From NCBI RefSeq assembly GCF_904849725.1, contig NC_058521.1, positions 433,770,676-433,834,675 on the forward strand: a DNA stretch of 64,000 bases, given 5' to 3'. The stretch comes from Hordeum vulgare subsp. vulgare (lineage: Eukaryota; Streptophyta; Magnoliopsida; Poales; Poaceae). Under the pieces are notes generated by a model, which made no database searches, had not been told where the DNA came from, and saw only the letters and a list, made by a program, of their open reading frames with translations. Shown one piece after another: positions 41,754-53,866 of the stretch. The position numbers were made by a program, and so were the translations under genes. Positions within the stretch are counted from its first letter, which is position 1, and the number at the start of each line of letters is the position of its first letter.

Positions 41754-44700
41754 TGTAACATCCCAAAATTATAATTTTTGGAATGTTAATATAATTATTA
41801 GATTGATTGTTTGTTTGTTTGCTGAGTGATTGAAACTTGTGTAAAATTTGAAACTTTTCGAAACTTTTGAAAGAGAGGGAATAAAATGACATTCCCCTTC
41901 TCCGGTGAATTCAAATTCAAGCTTTTAAAAGCAACGAGAGAAGATGACATGACTTCTTCGATTATAAAGAATTTGAACGAAGATATTTGCATTGATTTCT
42001 TTTGCATTTCCTCGCGCGAGAAAAGCCCGGAGAAAAATACTCTCTTGCACGCAAGAGAGAGAGAGCGGAGGAAAATGACACTCCAAAACTGCGGGCAATT
42101 TATTGGAGTGGAGATAATATGACTTCTTCCCTGTCGAATTAAAGTGCATAATGTTTCGAATATTATTTGGAGTTATCTCACTGGGTTTGGAAACTTTATA
42201 ATCTTTCAAATTATTTTTAGTGGGGTTTTTATTTTAAATGCGCTTTGTGTGGCCTATTGCATAAAAGCTATTTTCAAAAATATGCATTAGGTGGAACTAG
42301 GATTTCTTTATAATTTATTAGGGGATTTATTTTATACTTATATATATGTGTCTATATTAGCATTTTAATATATATATATATCTATATGTATACATATATA
42401 TATATATTGCTATATGTGTATGTATTATTTTTATATACATAAGTATATATATTTGTATACGTATATCGTTATTATTTTTCTCTGTTTGTTTTTCTTTAAT
42501 ATATATATATATATATATATTATTTTAATACTTGTTTTTTTATGGTTTAAAAAAAAATAGAGGGGACTGGCCAGGCCGAGCCAGGCTCTAACCCAGCCAG
42601 CCATGCAATCCCAAGCCATGCACCGTACCTGCATGCATGCACCCCACCCAATCTTCTCTCTCCTCCCTTATTTCTCTCCTCTCTCTCCCCACGTCACCTC
42701 CTCTTTCTCTTACCTTTCTTCCTCCTTCCTTTCCTGCCCAGTACCGAGCCGCAGCTCCTCCCCACCCAGCGATTCCTTTCCCCTCTGTCTCCCTCTCCCT
42801 TCCTTACTCCTCCCTCTCCCTGGCCCATGGACCCCCCCAACCGAAGCCTCCTCTCCCCACGTCGGCACCTCTCCTCCTTCTCCCTCGTCCCTTCCTTCTT
42901 CTCCCAGCCAAAAACCGAGCCGCCCGAGACCAGCACGGGATTCTCTCCCCGTTTCTCCCTCTCCCTTCCATAGTTTCCCCTCCCCCATGGACTATATAAG
43001 AGCCACCTCCTCCACCCCGTTCCTACCCTACCGCCGCCGCCTCCCTCTCCCCTGCCGCCAGCAGCCCCGCTGCCCACCTCGACCACCGCAGCGCCGCCAC
43101 TGCCGCCCGCCGGAGCAGCTCCTACTGCACCGTCTACCTCGCCTCCAGGAGCAGCACCCGAGCCGCCCGACGCCTCCCCGCGGAGGAGAAGGACCACGCC
43201 GCCGCCTCCCCATTTTCCTCACCGCCCCGGAGCTCCCCTCTCCCCCTCGCCGGCGACACCCTCTTCTCCCTCGCCGGTGCAAGCACGGCCAGCCACGGTC
43301 AACCAATGTAGTCTCTCCCTCTCCCTCTCTGTTCTTGTTTTTTTTTAGCCCTTAGATCTCTAGTGGATGGTTAGATTAGATCTAGGAAATACCCTTTCGG
43401 TTTAGTTCAGTAAACCGCGGTTTATTTTTCCCACTTAAAATTTAGCCAGCCCTTTTGCTAGCCTTAGAACGTTTGCTCCAAACCAAGAAACAAACGTCCA
43501 CCGCAGCCAGTAACATCTTGCCACGTGTACCCCAATAGCTAGCTAGTTATCTCCAGTTTTTTTCCGTCTAAACAGCAAAAACAGAAACTTTCAATCTTGT
43601 TTTGGCCACAACTTTTGATCCCGAAGTCCACTAACTTTGATTCTTTTTTCAGTAGCTCACAAATTTCCCGTAGTTTATAAAAATATATAATTTGTCTATG
43701 TTTGAAAATTGTAAATATAAGTTAGATCAGATTTGGTTTAAACACTGTTTTGCCTATTCCAGGAGTTAAAAAATAGCTTTTAATTTGATTCCTTTTGGTA
43801 CTGATCACTAGTGATCCTATTCATAAGTGGTAAAAATTTCAGAGTTGTTTGAGTACATTAACTCATTATTTCATGTGAAACAGTTTCTGTTTCACCGCTT
43901 TTCGGTTTTCGGCTAATCCGTTTTATACTTTTGTTTTAAAATATTTTCTTTATTATTTCAGAAACATTATTATTGTTTTGGTTATGCTAGTTAACAGTAG
44001 TTTTGCAACAAGTTCTTATTTTCGTTTTATTTGTTTTTATGAAAACAATTCTAGCTCCGTAGTAACGTGCAATTGCTTTCACCGTTGTTTCAAATCCCGT
44101 TTGGGAATGCTTTCAAAAGTTTTGTGAAAAAGACTTTATTTTATCTTAGTTAAACTTATAACTTAGTTCTTTGTTATTATTTTCTGTTAGACAAAACTAT
44201 TTAGTGGTTGACGTAGTAGAAGATTCTTTAGTTCTATTTGAAGTTTCTTTCGGTTTCTCATTCGATCTCTCTCTTTTGTTTGATTGCTAGAATGATTGCT
44301 AGAATGAGTGCTTATGTGAATGATATGTTTGCTATATAGATTTCATCGGAGAGTGACGAGTAGTCTATCAAATTATGTTCTCGAGGAATTCTTCTTCGTC
44401 AACATCACAGGCAAGTCACTTTGAGCATACTTTCACCTATGGTTTATGCATTGTAGTTCTACCATCCTATGCCCATTTGCATGCTCCCTAGGTACTTGGA
44501 AACTTTATTGTAAATTGTAGTATCATGTGGTAGGAACACAACAACCCCGACACTTGGCCCCGGGACGACAATGTTATATATGCTATGCTCTAGTAGACGG
44601 GTTATCGGATGAGTGTATACCACGAGTGATGCGAGGTTGATATAATAATCAAGACCGGACTAAGACAAGATTTTAAAGACCTCGGACGCAATGCAACACT

Positions 44701-45669
44701 GGGTGAAGGACGGTTGGCCGGCTCCCTGGAAAACATAGTGGATGCCCGGGATGCTGGAGAGGCCATGTCATCGTGCGGAAAGCTTCACCCAGGCTCAAAG
44801 AGACGGACGGATATTTTCAAGACCCAAGGCTTACCTGCACAGCCACAAGTCATTATGGGCTCTGGCTTGGTTGGACAACGCGCGACTCTGGACAGGCGGT
44901 GCTAGCAGATGTAGACGAACGGTAGGAATGGATGGGCACCGACAGGGATTCAGAGGGACCCGTTGAAAGACCATGTTTTGATCATCCGGTCTTCAAACGC
45001 CCCGAAGTGCGAGGACATACACGGAGGCGATCAAATCTTGTGGGGAACGTGTGCAAACTCTGCAGAGTACTCAAACCTAATCGATTAGCCGTGTCCACGG
45101 TCATGGACGACTTGAGCCGAAGGAACTGAAGTTATCTGGATTTCTCAACACCATTAAATATATTTGATAAGGGTAATTATTGACAACTCGGGTACGAGAA
45201 CTGGTTGGCGGAACCATCTCGTTAACAACAAACCTTGTAGTAACATTTTGCTCTCAACCCCTCTTGTTGTAGGATAAAACTGGCTTTATGCAAAACTTAG
45301 CTCCACCGACCAAATATGCATGTAGAGATAGTTGATTATTACTTTACCCCTCTCTTATGTGACTTGCCGACATATTCAATATGCTGACCTACACGGCTGC
45401 AACGTCTTATGTTGCAGATATTTTTCTTCGACGAGTAAGAGTACGATTCAGGGTTACGGTCTACACTCAACTTGCCGTTGGTGTTTATTGGGACTCCACT
45501 CCCTTGACCGCTTCCGCTGAGATAATTAAGGTATATATATCAGTTTTACGCTATTTTACATGTGATTGCACTTTGATATATACATTGATGTACTGTGTGT
45601 GCCAGCATACTGATCCAGGGATGGCACGGAAACACAGAGGCTTGATTCGTTTTGAGTCGGGTCGCTACA
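41754..45669 (+). repeat. LTR 8 (3916 bp, complete, mosaic)
   Basis: The 5' promoter half matches LTR 7. The 3' half carries LTR 6 variants (GGAAAACATAGTGG, CATCGTGCGG, GCGCGAC form). The terminal hairpin core is altered (ATAATTTTTGG). Confidence 0.95.
42993..43000 (+). promoter_or_regulatory. TATA box, LTR 8
   Basis: TATATAAG, 1239 bp into the LTR. Confidence 0.75.
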
Positions 45670-45673
45670 GAGA

Positions 45674-45685
45674 TGGTATCAGAGC
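45674..45685 (+). other. Primer binding site, copy 8
   Basis: TGGTATCAGAGC after a GAGA spacer. Confidence 0.93.
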
Positions 45686-45895
45686 ACATGTTGACTGTAG
45701 GACGTGACCCTAGAAACTGGAAATTTCTTAGGATAGGATCCTTCAAAAAAATTCTTCAATAACACCTTTTACTTCTCATCTCTTCTGATTTCATCAAACG
45801 TTCTCTCTCACCTCAAATAGTTAGACAATCCCCTTACCCCTTTGTCCTCATGAAGAATCAACGGAGTTCTACTTCAAAGTAAAGAGGATTTCATC

Positions 45896-46132
45896 ATGGA
45901 AATTGAAGCTACACCAATTGAAGACTCTCAAGACCCGAAGAATTCGAAGACCCCGAAACGTTCGAATATTTGTATGACCATTAGAAGTCCAAACCCCTAT
46001 TATATACCTACGTTAGTTACGATGATTTGTGAGCCGTCATTGGTATGTGTTTTCCGACGGCCACAAATAAAACCTATTCTCAAAAATATTGTTTGTATTG
46101 TGTGTATCTCCATCCCTCTCTTACCCGTCTGA
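45896..46132 (+). CDS. Upstream frame of gag, possible exon 1 (copy 8)
   Basis: Same protein as copy 1. Possible intron 46043-46156. Confidence 0.5.
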   Translation: MEIEATPIEDSQDPKNSKTPKRSNICMTIRSPNPYYIPTLVTMICEPSLVCVFRRPQIKPILKNIVCIVCISIPLLPV

Positions 46133-46156
46133 TCCCCAAAACCTCAACCCTACCAG

Positions 46157-47035
46157 ATGGAGTATGAAGCTGGACTTGTAGTCTCTGGACCAATGACCCA
46201 GCTGGAAGCTGAAATATGGATTCAAAACATGGAGAACCACTTCGGGAGTAAATTGATCTCAAGGAAGTATGAAGTGGAACACGCTCTCCAGTACTTTAAC
46301 CAAAGTGATGTTATCTGGTGGAAAATGCACCATGCCATACAAGGATTTAGTGGAGCAGAAACTTGGGACGAATTGAAGAAGACTCTGTTAAGATCCCGTC
46401 TTATTCAAAAGTGCTATGATAATCCGAAGGAGAAGACTTGTGCATGCAAGATCTATGGAGAAATAGGACACACCCAGGAAGAACACAAGGATGGATGCAC
46501 TCATTGTGAAGGAAATCACCCAGCTGAGGAGTGCCCAAGTAGTCAGGTGACTTGTTTCCTTTATCACGGAACCACCCACTACCCAGCTCAGTGTCACATT
46601 TACCCCAAGGTGCAACAAGTTGTCAAGCAGCAGAAAGATGCAGTGAAGGAAACCCTCAAGAAGAAGATTCTAGAAGAACCGGTGATGAACGAACATACTG
46701 AAGACCCTGATGGACAAGGTCTGACCAGATTTTTCTCCAATGCATGTTACTCATGTGGAGAAGAAGGACATTATTCACAGGATTGCACGAAGGAAAGCCA
46801 AGAGTATCTGGGAAACTTCCCGACGAAAGAAGTGGAGTTTGATCCACTTGAAATAGAAGAACTGGCCAAAGTAAAGGAGTCCGGAAAGAAGAAAAAGTAC
46901 CCTCGGAAGAACCAAATCTCTGCACACATAGACCTGAGTCATGTTAGATGTTACAAGTATATGAAATTTGGCCACCACAAATACATGTGCTCAGGAAGAA
47001 AGCAAGGATGTAATAAAGGATTGATTATGAAATGA
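46157..47035 (+). CDS. gag: Gag-like nucleocapsid protein, copy 8 (open, knuckle damaged)
   Basis: Full length, but C136Y removes a zinc ligand of the third knuckle (C133-C136-H141-C146). Also N32K, T48N and E224K. Probably weakened in RNA binding (inference). Confidence 0.85.
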   Translation: MEYEAGLVVSGPMTQLEAEIWIQNMENHFGSKLISRKYEVEHALQYFNQSDVIWWKMHHAIQGFSGAETWDELKKTLLRSRLIQKCYDNPKEKTCACKIYGEIGHTQEEHKDGCTHCEGNHPAEECPSSQVTCFLYHGTTHYPAQCHIYPKVQQVVKQQKDAVKETLKKKILEEPVMNEHTEDPDGQGLTRFFSNACYSCGEEGHYSQDCTKESQEYLGNFPTKEVEFDPLEIEELAKVKESGKKKKYPRKNQISAHIDLSHVRCYKYMKFGHHKYMCSGRKQGCNKGLIMK

Positions 47036-47110
47036 ATATGATTTATGGAAGAAGTTATGATGGATCGGCAAACGTTTTCTTAGGAGCATACGAAAACCTG
47101 AGAGTTGTGA

Positions 47111-47482
47111 AGATACGATAGATGTTTCGTTCAGCTTGCAGAACCAATGGATTATCCGAACTTCGTTCGTGGACAAGAGAAATTCTGCAACGCTTGTGAG
47201 GATGCCCAAGTGTTAGAATGCGAGATTCGCTAAACCTTATACAGAGAAATGATTTGGGTGCGGAATGGATTGATCACCATGACGACTTACTCGTATCATT
47301 TATCTTGCTATTCGAAATGGTAAATCTGAGAGACTTACCCACATAGAGAGACGACGTTCTTTGAAGCTTTTGTTTAAGCCTTAGAATGGTACAAGGAAAG
47401 CCCCAAGTACATGGCATTTGTTGTCACGCGTAGGAAATTTTACGGTGAGAATGAAACCAAGACCCTTCTCTCTGCAGGATAA
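47111..47482 (+). pseudogene. Decayed reading frame 3' of gag, copy 8
   Basis: Same phase and internal stops as the other units, with small changes. Confidence 0.45.
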
Positions 47483-47789
47483 CCACAATGGTAGACCACC
47501 ATGAGAACCATCGATATGTTATTTAGAATTGACCACGAGACTGTCAGTTAAGAAGACCCACTAACGGAAGAAGCTTATATCAACAGGAGAGCATCACCAA
47601 AGGATTTAATATGAAGATTGTGCGATGTCAGTTGCCAAAACCCCAGAGGATCGTTAAAACATTTTGAGGGACCAGTATCTCTCATTTTAAGTGTGGTAGC
47701 ATCCCCCCCTTGCCGGAGATAGGAATTGTTAGAAGACCCCCAAACCCTAACCTTTCTTTCTAGCCTCTTCGAATCTCGAGGACGAGATT

Positions 47790-47808
47790 CATTTTAAGTG
47801 TGGTAGTT
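47790..47808 (+). other. Polypurine-tract-like site, copy 8
   Basis: Identical to copy 1, adjacent to LTR 9. Confidence 0.7.
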
Positions 47809-50800
47809 TGTAACATCCCAAAATTATAAATTTTGGAATGTTAATATAATTATTAGATTGATTGTTTGTTTGTTTGCTAAGTGATTGAAACTTGTGTAAA
47901 ATTTGAAACTTTTCGAAACTTTTGAAAGAGAGGGAATAAAATGACCTTCCCCTTCTCCGGTGAATTCAATTCAAGCTTTTAAAAGCAACGAGAGAAGATG
48001 ACATGACTTCTTCGATTATAAAAAATTTGAACGGAGATATTTGCATTGATTTCTTTTGCATTTCCTCGCGCGAGAAAATCCCAGAGAAAAATACTCTCTT
48101 GCACGCAAGAGAGAGAGAGCAGAGGAAAATGACACTCCAAAACTGCGGGCAATTTATTGGAGTGGAGATAATATGACTTCTTCCCTATCGAATTAAAGTG
48201 CATAATGTTTCGAATATTATTTGGAGTTATCTCACTGGGTTTGGAAACTTTATAATCTTTCAAATTATTTTTAGTGGGGATTTTATTTTAAATGCGCTTT
48301 GTGTGGCCTATTGCATAAAAGCTATTTTCAAAAATATGCATTAGGTGGAACTAGGATTTCTTTATAATTTATTAGGGGATTTATTTTATACTTATATATA
48401 TGTGTCTATATTAGCATTTTAATATATATATATATATCTATATGTATACATATATATATATATATTGCTATATGCGTATGTATTATTTTTATATACATAA
48501 GTATATATATTTGTATACGTATATCGTTATTATTTTTCTCTGTTTGTTTTTCTTTAATATATATATATATATATTATTTTAATACTTGTTTTTTTGTGGT
48601 TTTAAAAAAAATAGAGGGGACTGGCCAGGCCGAGCCAGGCTCTAACCCAGCCAGCCATGCAATCCCAAGCCATGCACCGTACCTGCATGCATGCACCCCA
48701 CGCAATCTTCTCTCTCCTTCCTTATTTCTCTCCTCTCTCTCCCCACGTCACCTCCTCTTTCTCTTACCTTTCTTCCTCCTTCCTTTCCTGCCCAGTACCG
48801 AGCCGCAGCTCCTCCCCACCCAGCGATTCCTTTCCCCTCTGTCTCCCTCTCCCTTCCTTACTCCTCCCTCTCCCTGGCCCATGGACCCCCCCAACCGAAG
48901 CCTCCTCTCCCCACGTCGGCACCTCTCCTCCTTCTCCCTCGTCCCTTCCTTCTTCTCCCAGCCAAAAACCGAGCCGCCCGAGACCAGCACAGGATTCTCT
49001 CCCCGTTTCTCCCTCTCCCTTCCATAGTTTCCCCTCCCACATGGACTATATAAGAGCCACCTCCTCCACCCCATTCCTACCCTACCGCCGCCGCCTCCCT
49101 CTCCCCTGCCGCCAGCAGCCCCGCTGCCCACCTCGACCACCGCAGCGCCGCCACTGCCGCCCGCCGAAGCAGCTCCTACTGCACCGTCTACCTCGCCTCC
49201 AGGAGCAGCACCCGAGCCGCCCGACGCCTCCCCGCGGAGGAGAAGGACCCCGCCGCCGCCTCCCCATTTTCCTCACCGCCCCGAGCTCCCCTCTCCCCCT
49301 CGTCGGCGACACCCTCTTCTCCCTCGCCGGTGCAAGCACGGCCAGCCACGGTCAACCAATGTAGTCTCTCCCTCTCCCTCTCTGTTCTTGTTGTTTTTTT
49401 TTGTTTTAGCCCTTAGATCTATAGTGGATGGTTAGATTAGATCTAGGAAATACCCTTTCGGTTTAGTTCAGTAAACCATGGTTTATTTTTCCCACATAAA
49501 TTTAGCCAGCCCTTTTGCTAGCCTTAGGACGTTTGCTCCAAACCAAGAAACAAACGTCCACCGCAGCCAGTAACATCTTGCCACGTGTACCCCAATAGCT
49601 AGCTAGTTATCTCCAGTTTTTTTCCGTCTAAACAGCAAAAACAGAAACTTTCAATCTTGTTTTGGCCACAACTTTTGATCCCGAAGTCCAATGACTTTGA
49701 TTATTTTTTCAGTAGCTCAAAAATTGCATGTAGTTTTTAAAAATATATAATTTGTCTATGTTTGAAATTTTTAAATATAAGTTAGATCAGATTTGGTTTA
49801 AACACTGTTTTGCCTATTCCAGGAGTTAAAAAATAGCTTTTAATTTGATACCTTTCGGTACTGATCACTAGTGATCCTATTCATAAGTGGTAAAAATTTC
49901 AGAGTTGTTTGAATACTTTAACTCATTATTTCATGTGAAACAGTTTCTGTTTCACCGCTTTTCGGTTTTCGGCTAATTCGTTTTATACTTTTGTTTTAAA
50001 ATATTTTCTTTATTATTTCAGAAACATTATTATTGTTTTGGTTATGTTAGTTAACAGTAGTTTTGCAACAAGTTCTTATTTTCGTTTTATTTGTTTTTAT
50101 GAAAACAATTCTAGCTCCGTAGTAACGTGCAATTGCTTTCACCATTTTTTCAAATCCCGTTTGGGAATGCTTTCAAAAGTTTTGTGAAAAAGACTTTATT
50201 TTATCTTAGTTAAACTTATAACTTAGTTCTTTGTTATTATTTTCTGTTAGACAAAACTATTTAGTGGTTGACGTAGTAGAAGATTCTTTAGTTCTATTTG
50301 AAGTTTCTTTCGGTTTCTCATTCGATCTCTCTCTTTTGTTTGATTGCTAGAATGATTGCTAGAATGAGTGCTTATGTGAATGATATGTTTGCTATATAGA
50401 TTTCATCGGAGAGTGACGAGTAGTCTATCAAATTATTTTCTCGAGGAATTCTTCTTCGTCAACATCACAGGCAAGTCACTTTGATCATACTTTCACCTAT
50501 GGTTTATGCATTGTAGTTCTACCATCCTATGCCCATTTGCATGCTCCCTAGGTACTTGGAAACTTTATTGTAAATTGTAGTATCATGTGGTAGGAACACA
50601 ACAACCCCGACACTTGGCCCCGGGACGACAATGTTATATATGCTATGCTCTAGTAGACGGGTTATCGGATGAGTGTATACCACGAGTGATGCGAGGTTGA
50701 TATAATAATCAAGACCGGACTAAGACAAGATTTTCAAGACCTCGGACGCAATGCAACACTGGGTGAAGGACGGTTGACCGGCTCCCTGGAAAACCCAGTG

Positions 50801-51727
50801 GATGCCCGGGATGCTGGAGAGGCCATGTCATCCTGCGGAAAGCTTCACCCAGGCTCAAAGAGACGGACGGATATTTTCAAGACCCAAGGCTTACCTGCAC
50901 AGCCACAAGTCATTATGGGCTCTGGCTTGGTTGGACAACGCGGCGACTCTGGACAGGCGGTGCTAGCAGATGTAGACGAACGGTAGGAATGGATGGGCAC
51001 CGACAGGGATTCAGAGGGACCCGTTGAAAGACCATGTTTTGATCATCCGGTATTCAAACCCCCGAAGTGCGAGGACATACACGGAGGCGATCAAATCTTG
51101 CGGGGAACGTGTGCAAACTCTGCGGAGTACTCAAACCTAATAGATTAGCCGTGTCCACGGTCATGGACGACTTGAGCCGAAGGAACTGAAGTTATCTGGA
51201 TTTCTCAACACCATTAAATATATTTGATAAGGGTAATTATTGACAACTCGGGTACGAGAACTGGTTGGCGGAACCATCTCGTTAACAACAAACCTTGTAG
51301 TAACATTTTGCTCTCAACCCCTCTTGTTGTAGGATAAAACTGGCTTTATGCAAAACTTAGCTCCACTGACCAAATATGCATGTAGAGATAGTTGATTATT
51401 AATTTACCCCTCTCTTATGTGACTTGCCGACATATTCAATATGCTGACCTACACGGCTGCAACGTCTTATGTCGCAGATATTTTTCTTCGACGAGTAAGA
51501 GTACGATTCAGGGTTACGGTCTACACTCAACTTGCCGTTGGTGTTTATTGGGACTCCACTCCCTTGACCGATTCCGTTGAGATAATTAAGGTATATATCA
51601 GTTTTACGCTATTTTACATGTGATTGCACTTTGATATATACATTGATGTACTGTGTGTGCCAGCATACTGATCCAGGGATGGCACAGAAACACAGAGGCT
51701 TGACTCGTTTTGAGTCGGGTCGCTACA
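47809..51727 (+). repeat. LTR 9 (3919 bp, complete)
   Basis: Long TA tract, 15-bp segment present, T-run with GTTTT and a further G (about 49393), GCGGCGAC form. The 14-bp leader palindrome is changed at its centre but is still a palindrome (49472-49485). One base is missing in the promoter block near 49283, which shifts the long proline-rich frame and argues that this frame is not coding. Confidence 0.95.
49047..49054 (+). promoter_or_regulatory. TATA box, LTR 9
   Basis: TATATAAG, 1238 bp into the LTR. Confidence 0.75.
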
Positions 51728-51731
51728 GAGA

Positions 51732-51743
51732 TGGTATCAGAGC
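51732..51743 (+). other. Primer binding site, copy 9
   Basis: TGGTATCAGAGC after a GAGA spacer. Confidence 0.93.
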
Positions 51744-51953
51744 ACATGTTGACTGTAGGACGTGACCCTAGAAACTGGAAATTTCTTAGGATAGGATCTC
51801 TCAAAAAAATTATTCAATAACACCTTTTACTTCTCATCTCTTATGATTTCATCAAACGTTCTCTCTCACCTCAAATAGTTAGACAATCCCCTTACCCCTT
51901 TGTCCTCATGAAGAATCAACGGAGTTCTACTTCAAAGTAAAGAGGATTTCATC

Positions 51954-52190
51954 ATGGAAATTGAAGCTACACCAATTGAAGACTCTCAAGACCCGAAGAA
52001 TTCGAAGACCCCGAAACGTTCGAATATTTGTATGACCATTAGAAGTCCAAACCCCTATTATATACCTACGTTAGTTACGATGATTTGTGAGCCGTCATTG
52101 GTATGTGTTTTCCGACGGCCACAAATAAAACCTATTCTCAAAAATATTGTTTGTATTGTGTGTATCTCCATCCCTCTCTTACCCGTCTGA
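51954..52190 (+). CDS. Upstream frame of gag, possible exon 1 (copy 9)
   Basis: Same protein as copy 1. Possible intron 52101-52214. Confidence 0.5.
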   Translation: MEIEATPIEDSQDPKNSKTPKRSNICMTIRSPNPYYIPTLVTMICEPSLVCVFRRPQIKPILKNIVCIVCISIPLLPV

Positions 52191-52214
52191 TCCCCAAAAC
52201 CTCAACCCTACCAG

Positions 52215-53093
52215 ATGGAGTATGAAGCTGGACTTGTAGTCTCTGGACCAATGACCCAGCTGGAAGCTGAAATATGGATTCAAAACATGGAGAACCACTT
52301 CGGGAGTAACTTGATCTCAAGGAAGTATGAAGTGGAACACGCTCTCCAGTACTTTACCCAAAGTGATGTTATCTGGTGGAAAATGCACCATGCCATACAA
52401 GGATTTAGTGGAGCAGAAACTTGGGACGAATTGAAGAAGACTCTGTTAAGATCCCGTCTTATTCAAAAGTGCTATGATAATCCGAAGGAGAAGACTTGTG
52501 CATGCAAGATCTATGGAGAAATAGGACACACCCAGGAAGAACACAAGGATGGATGCACTCATTGTGAAGGAAATCACCCAGCTGAGGAGTGCCCAAGTAG
52601 TCAGGTGACTTGTTTCCTTTGTCACGGAACCACCCACTACCCAGCTCAGTGTCACATTTACCCCAAGGTGCAACAAGTTGTCAAGCAGCAGAAAGATGCA
52701 GTGAAGGAAACCCTCAAGAAGAAGATTCTAGAAGAACCGGTGATGAACGAACATACTGAAGATCCTGATGGACAAGGTCTGACCAGATTTTTCTCCAATG
52801 CATGTTACTCATGTGGAGAAGAAGGACATTATTCACAGGATTGCACGAAGGAAAGTCAAGAGTATCTGGGAAACTTCCCGACGGAAGAAGTGGAGTTTGA
52901 TCCACTTGAAATAGAAGAACTGGCCAAAGTAAAGGAGTCCGGAAAGAAGAAAAAGTACCCTCGGAAGAACCAAATCTCTGCACACATAGACCTGAGTCAT
53001 GTTAGATGTTACAAGTATATGAAATTTGGCCACCACAAATACATGTGCTCAGGAAGAAAGCAAGGATGTAATAAAGGATTGATTATGAAATGA
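52215..53093 (+). CDS. gag: Gag-like nucleocapsid protein, copy 9 (intact, closest to consensus)
   Basis: Full length with the majority residue at every site I compared (N32, R81, C136, D185, A196, L218, E224, K240). The best single representative of the family in this window. Confidence 0.87.
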   Translation: MEYEAGLVVSGPMTQLEAEIWIQNMENHFGSNLISRKYEVEHALQYFTQSDVIWWKMHHAIQGFSGAETWDELKKTLLRSRLIQKCYDNPKEKTCACKIYGEIGHTQEEHKDGCTHCEGNHPAEECPSSQVTCFLCHGTTHYPAQCHIYPKVQQVVKQQKDAVKETLKKKILEEPVMNEHTEDPDGQGLTRFFSNACYSCGEEGHYSQDCTKESQEYLGNFPTEEVEFDPLEIEELAKVKESGKKKKYPRKNQISAHIDLSHVRCYKYMKFGHHKYMCSGRKQGCNKGLIMK

Positions 53094-53168
53094 ATATGAT
53101 TTATGGAAGAAGTTATGATGGATCGGCAAACGTTTTCTTAGGAGCATACGAAAACCTGAGAGTTGTGA

Positions 53169-53540
53169 AGATACGATAGATGTTTCGTTCAGCTTGCAGA
53201 ACCAATGGATTATCCGAACTTCGTTCGTGGACAAGAGAAATTCTGCAACGCTTGTGAGGATGCCCAAGTGTTAGAATGCGAGATTCGCTAAACCTTATAC
53301 AGAGAAATGATTTGGGTTTGGAATGGATTGATCACCATGACGACTTACTCGTATCATTTATCTTGCTATTCGGAATGGTAAATCTGAGAGACTTACCCAC
53401 ATAGAGAGACGACGTTCTTTGAAGCTTTTGTTTAAGCCTTAGAATGGTATAAGGAAAGCCCCAAGTACATGGCATTTGTTGTCACGCGTAGGAAATTTTA
53501 CGGTGAGAATGAAACCAAGACCCTTCTCTGTGCAGGATAA
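53169..53540 (+). pseudogene. Decayed reading frame 3' of gag, copy 9
   Basis: Same phase and internal stops as the other units. Confidence 0.45.
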
Positions 53541-53847
53541 CCACAATGGTAGACCACCATGAGAACCATCGATATGTTATTTAGAATTGACCACGAGACT
53601 GTCAGTTAAGAAGACCCAGTAACGGAAGAAGCTTATATCAACGGGAGAGCATCACCAAAGGATTTAATATGAAGATTGTGCGATGTCAGTTGCCAAAACC
53701 CCAGAGGATCGTTAAAACATTTTGAGGGACCAGTATCTCTCATTTTAAGTGTGGTACCATCCCCCCCTTGCCGGAGATTGGAATTGTTAGAAGACCCCCA
53801 AACCCTAACCTTTCTTTCTAGCCTCTTCGAATCTCGAGGACGAGATT

Positions 53848-53866
53848 CATTTTAAGTGTGGTAGTT
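53848..53866 (+). other. Polypurine-tract-like site, copy 9
   Basis: Identical to copy 1, adjacent to LTR 10. The upstream motif copy in this unit has GGTACC instead of GGTAGC. Confidence 0.7.
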
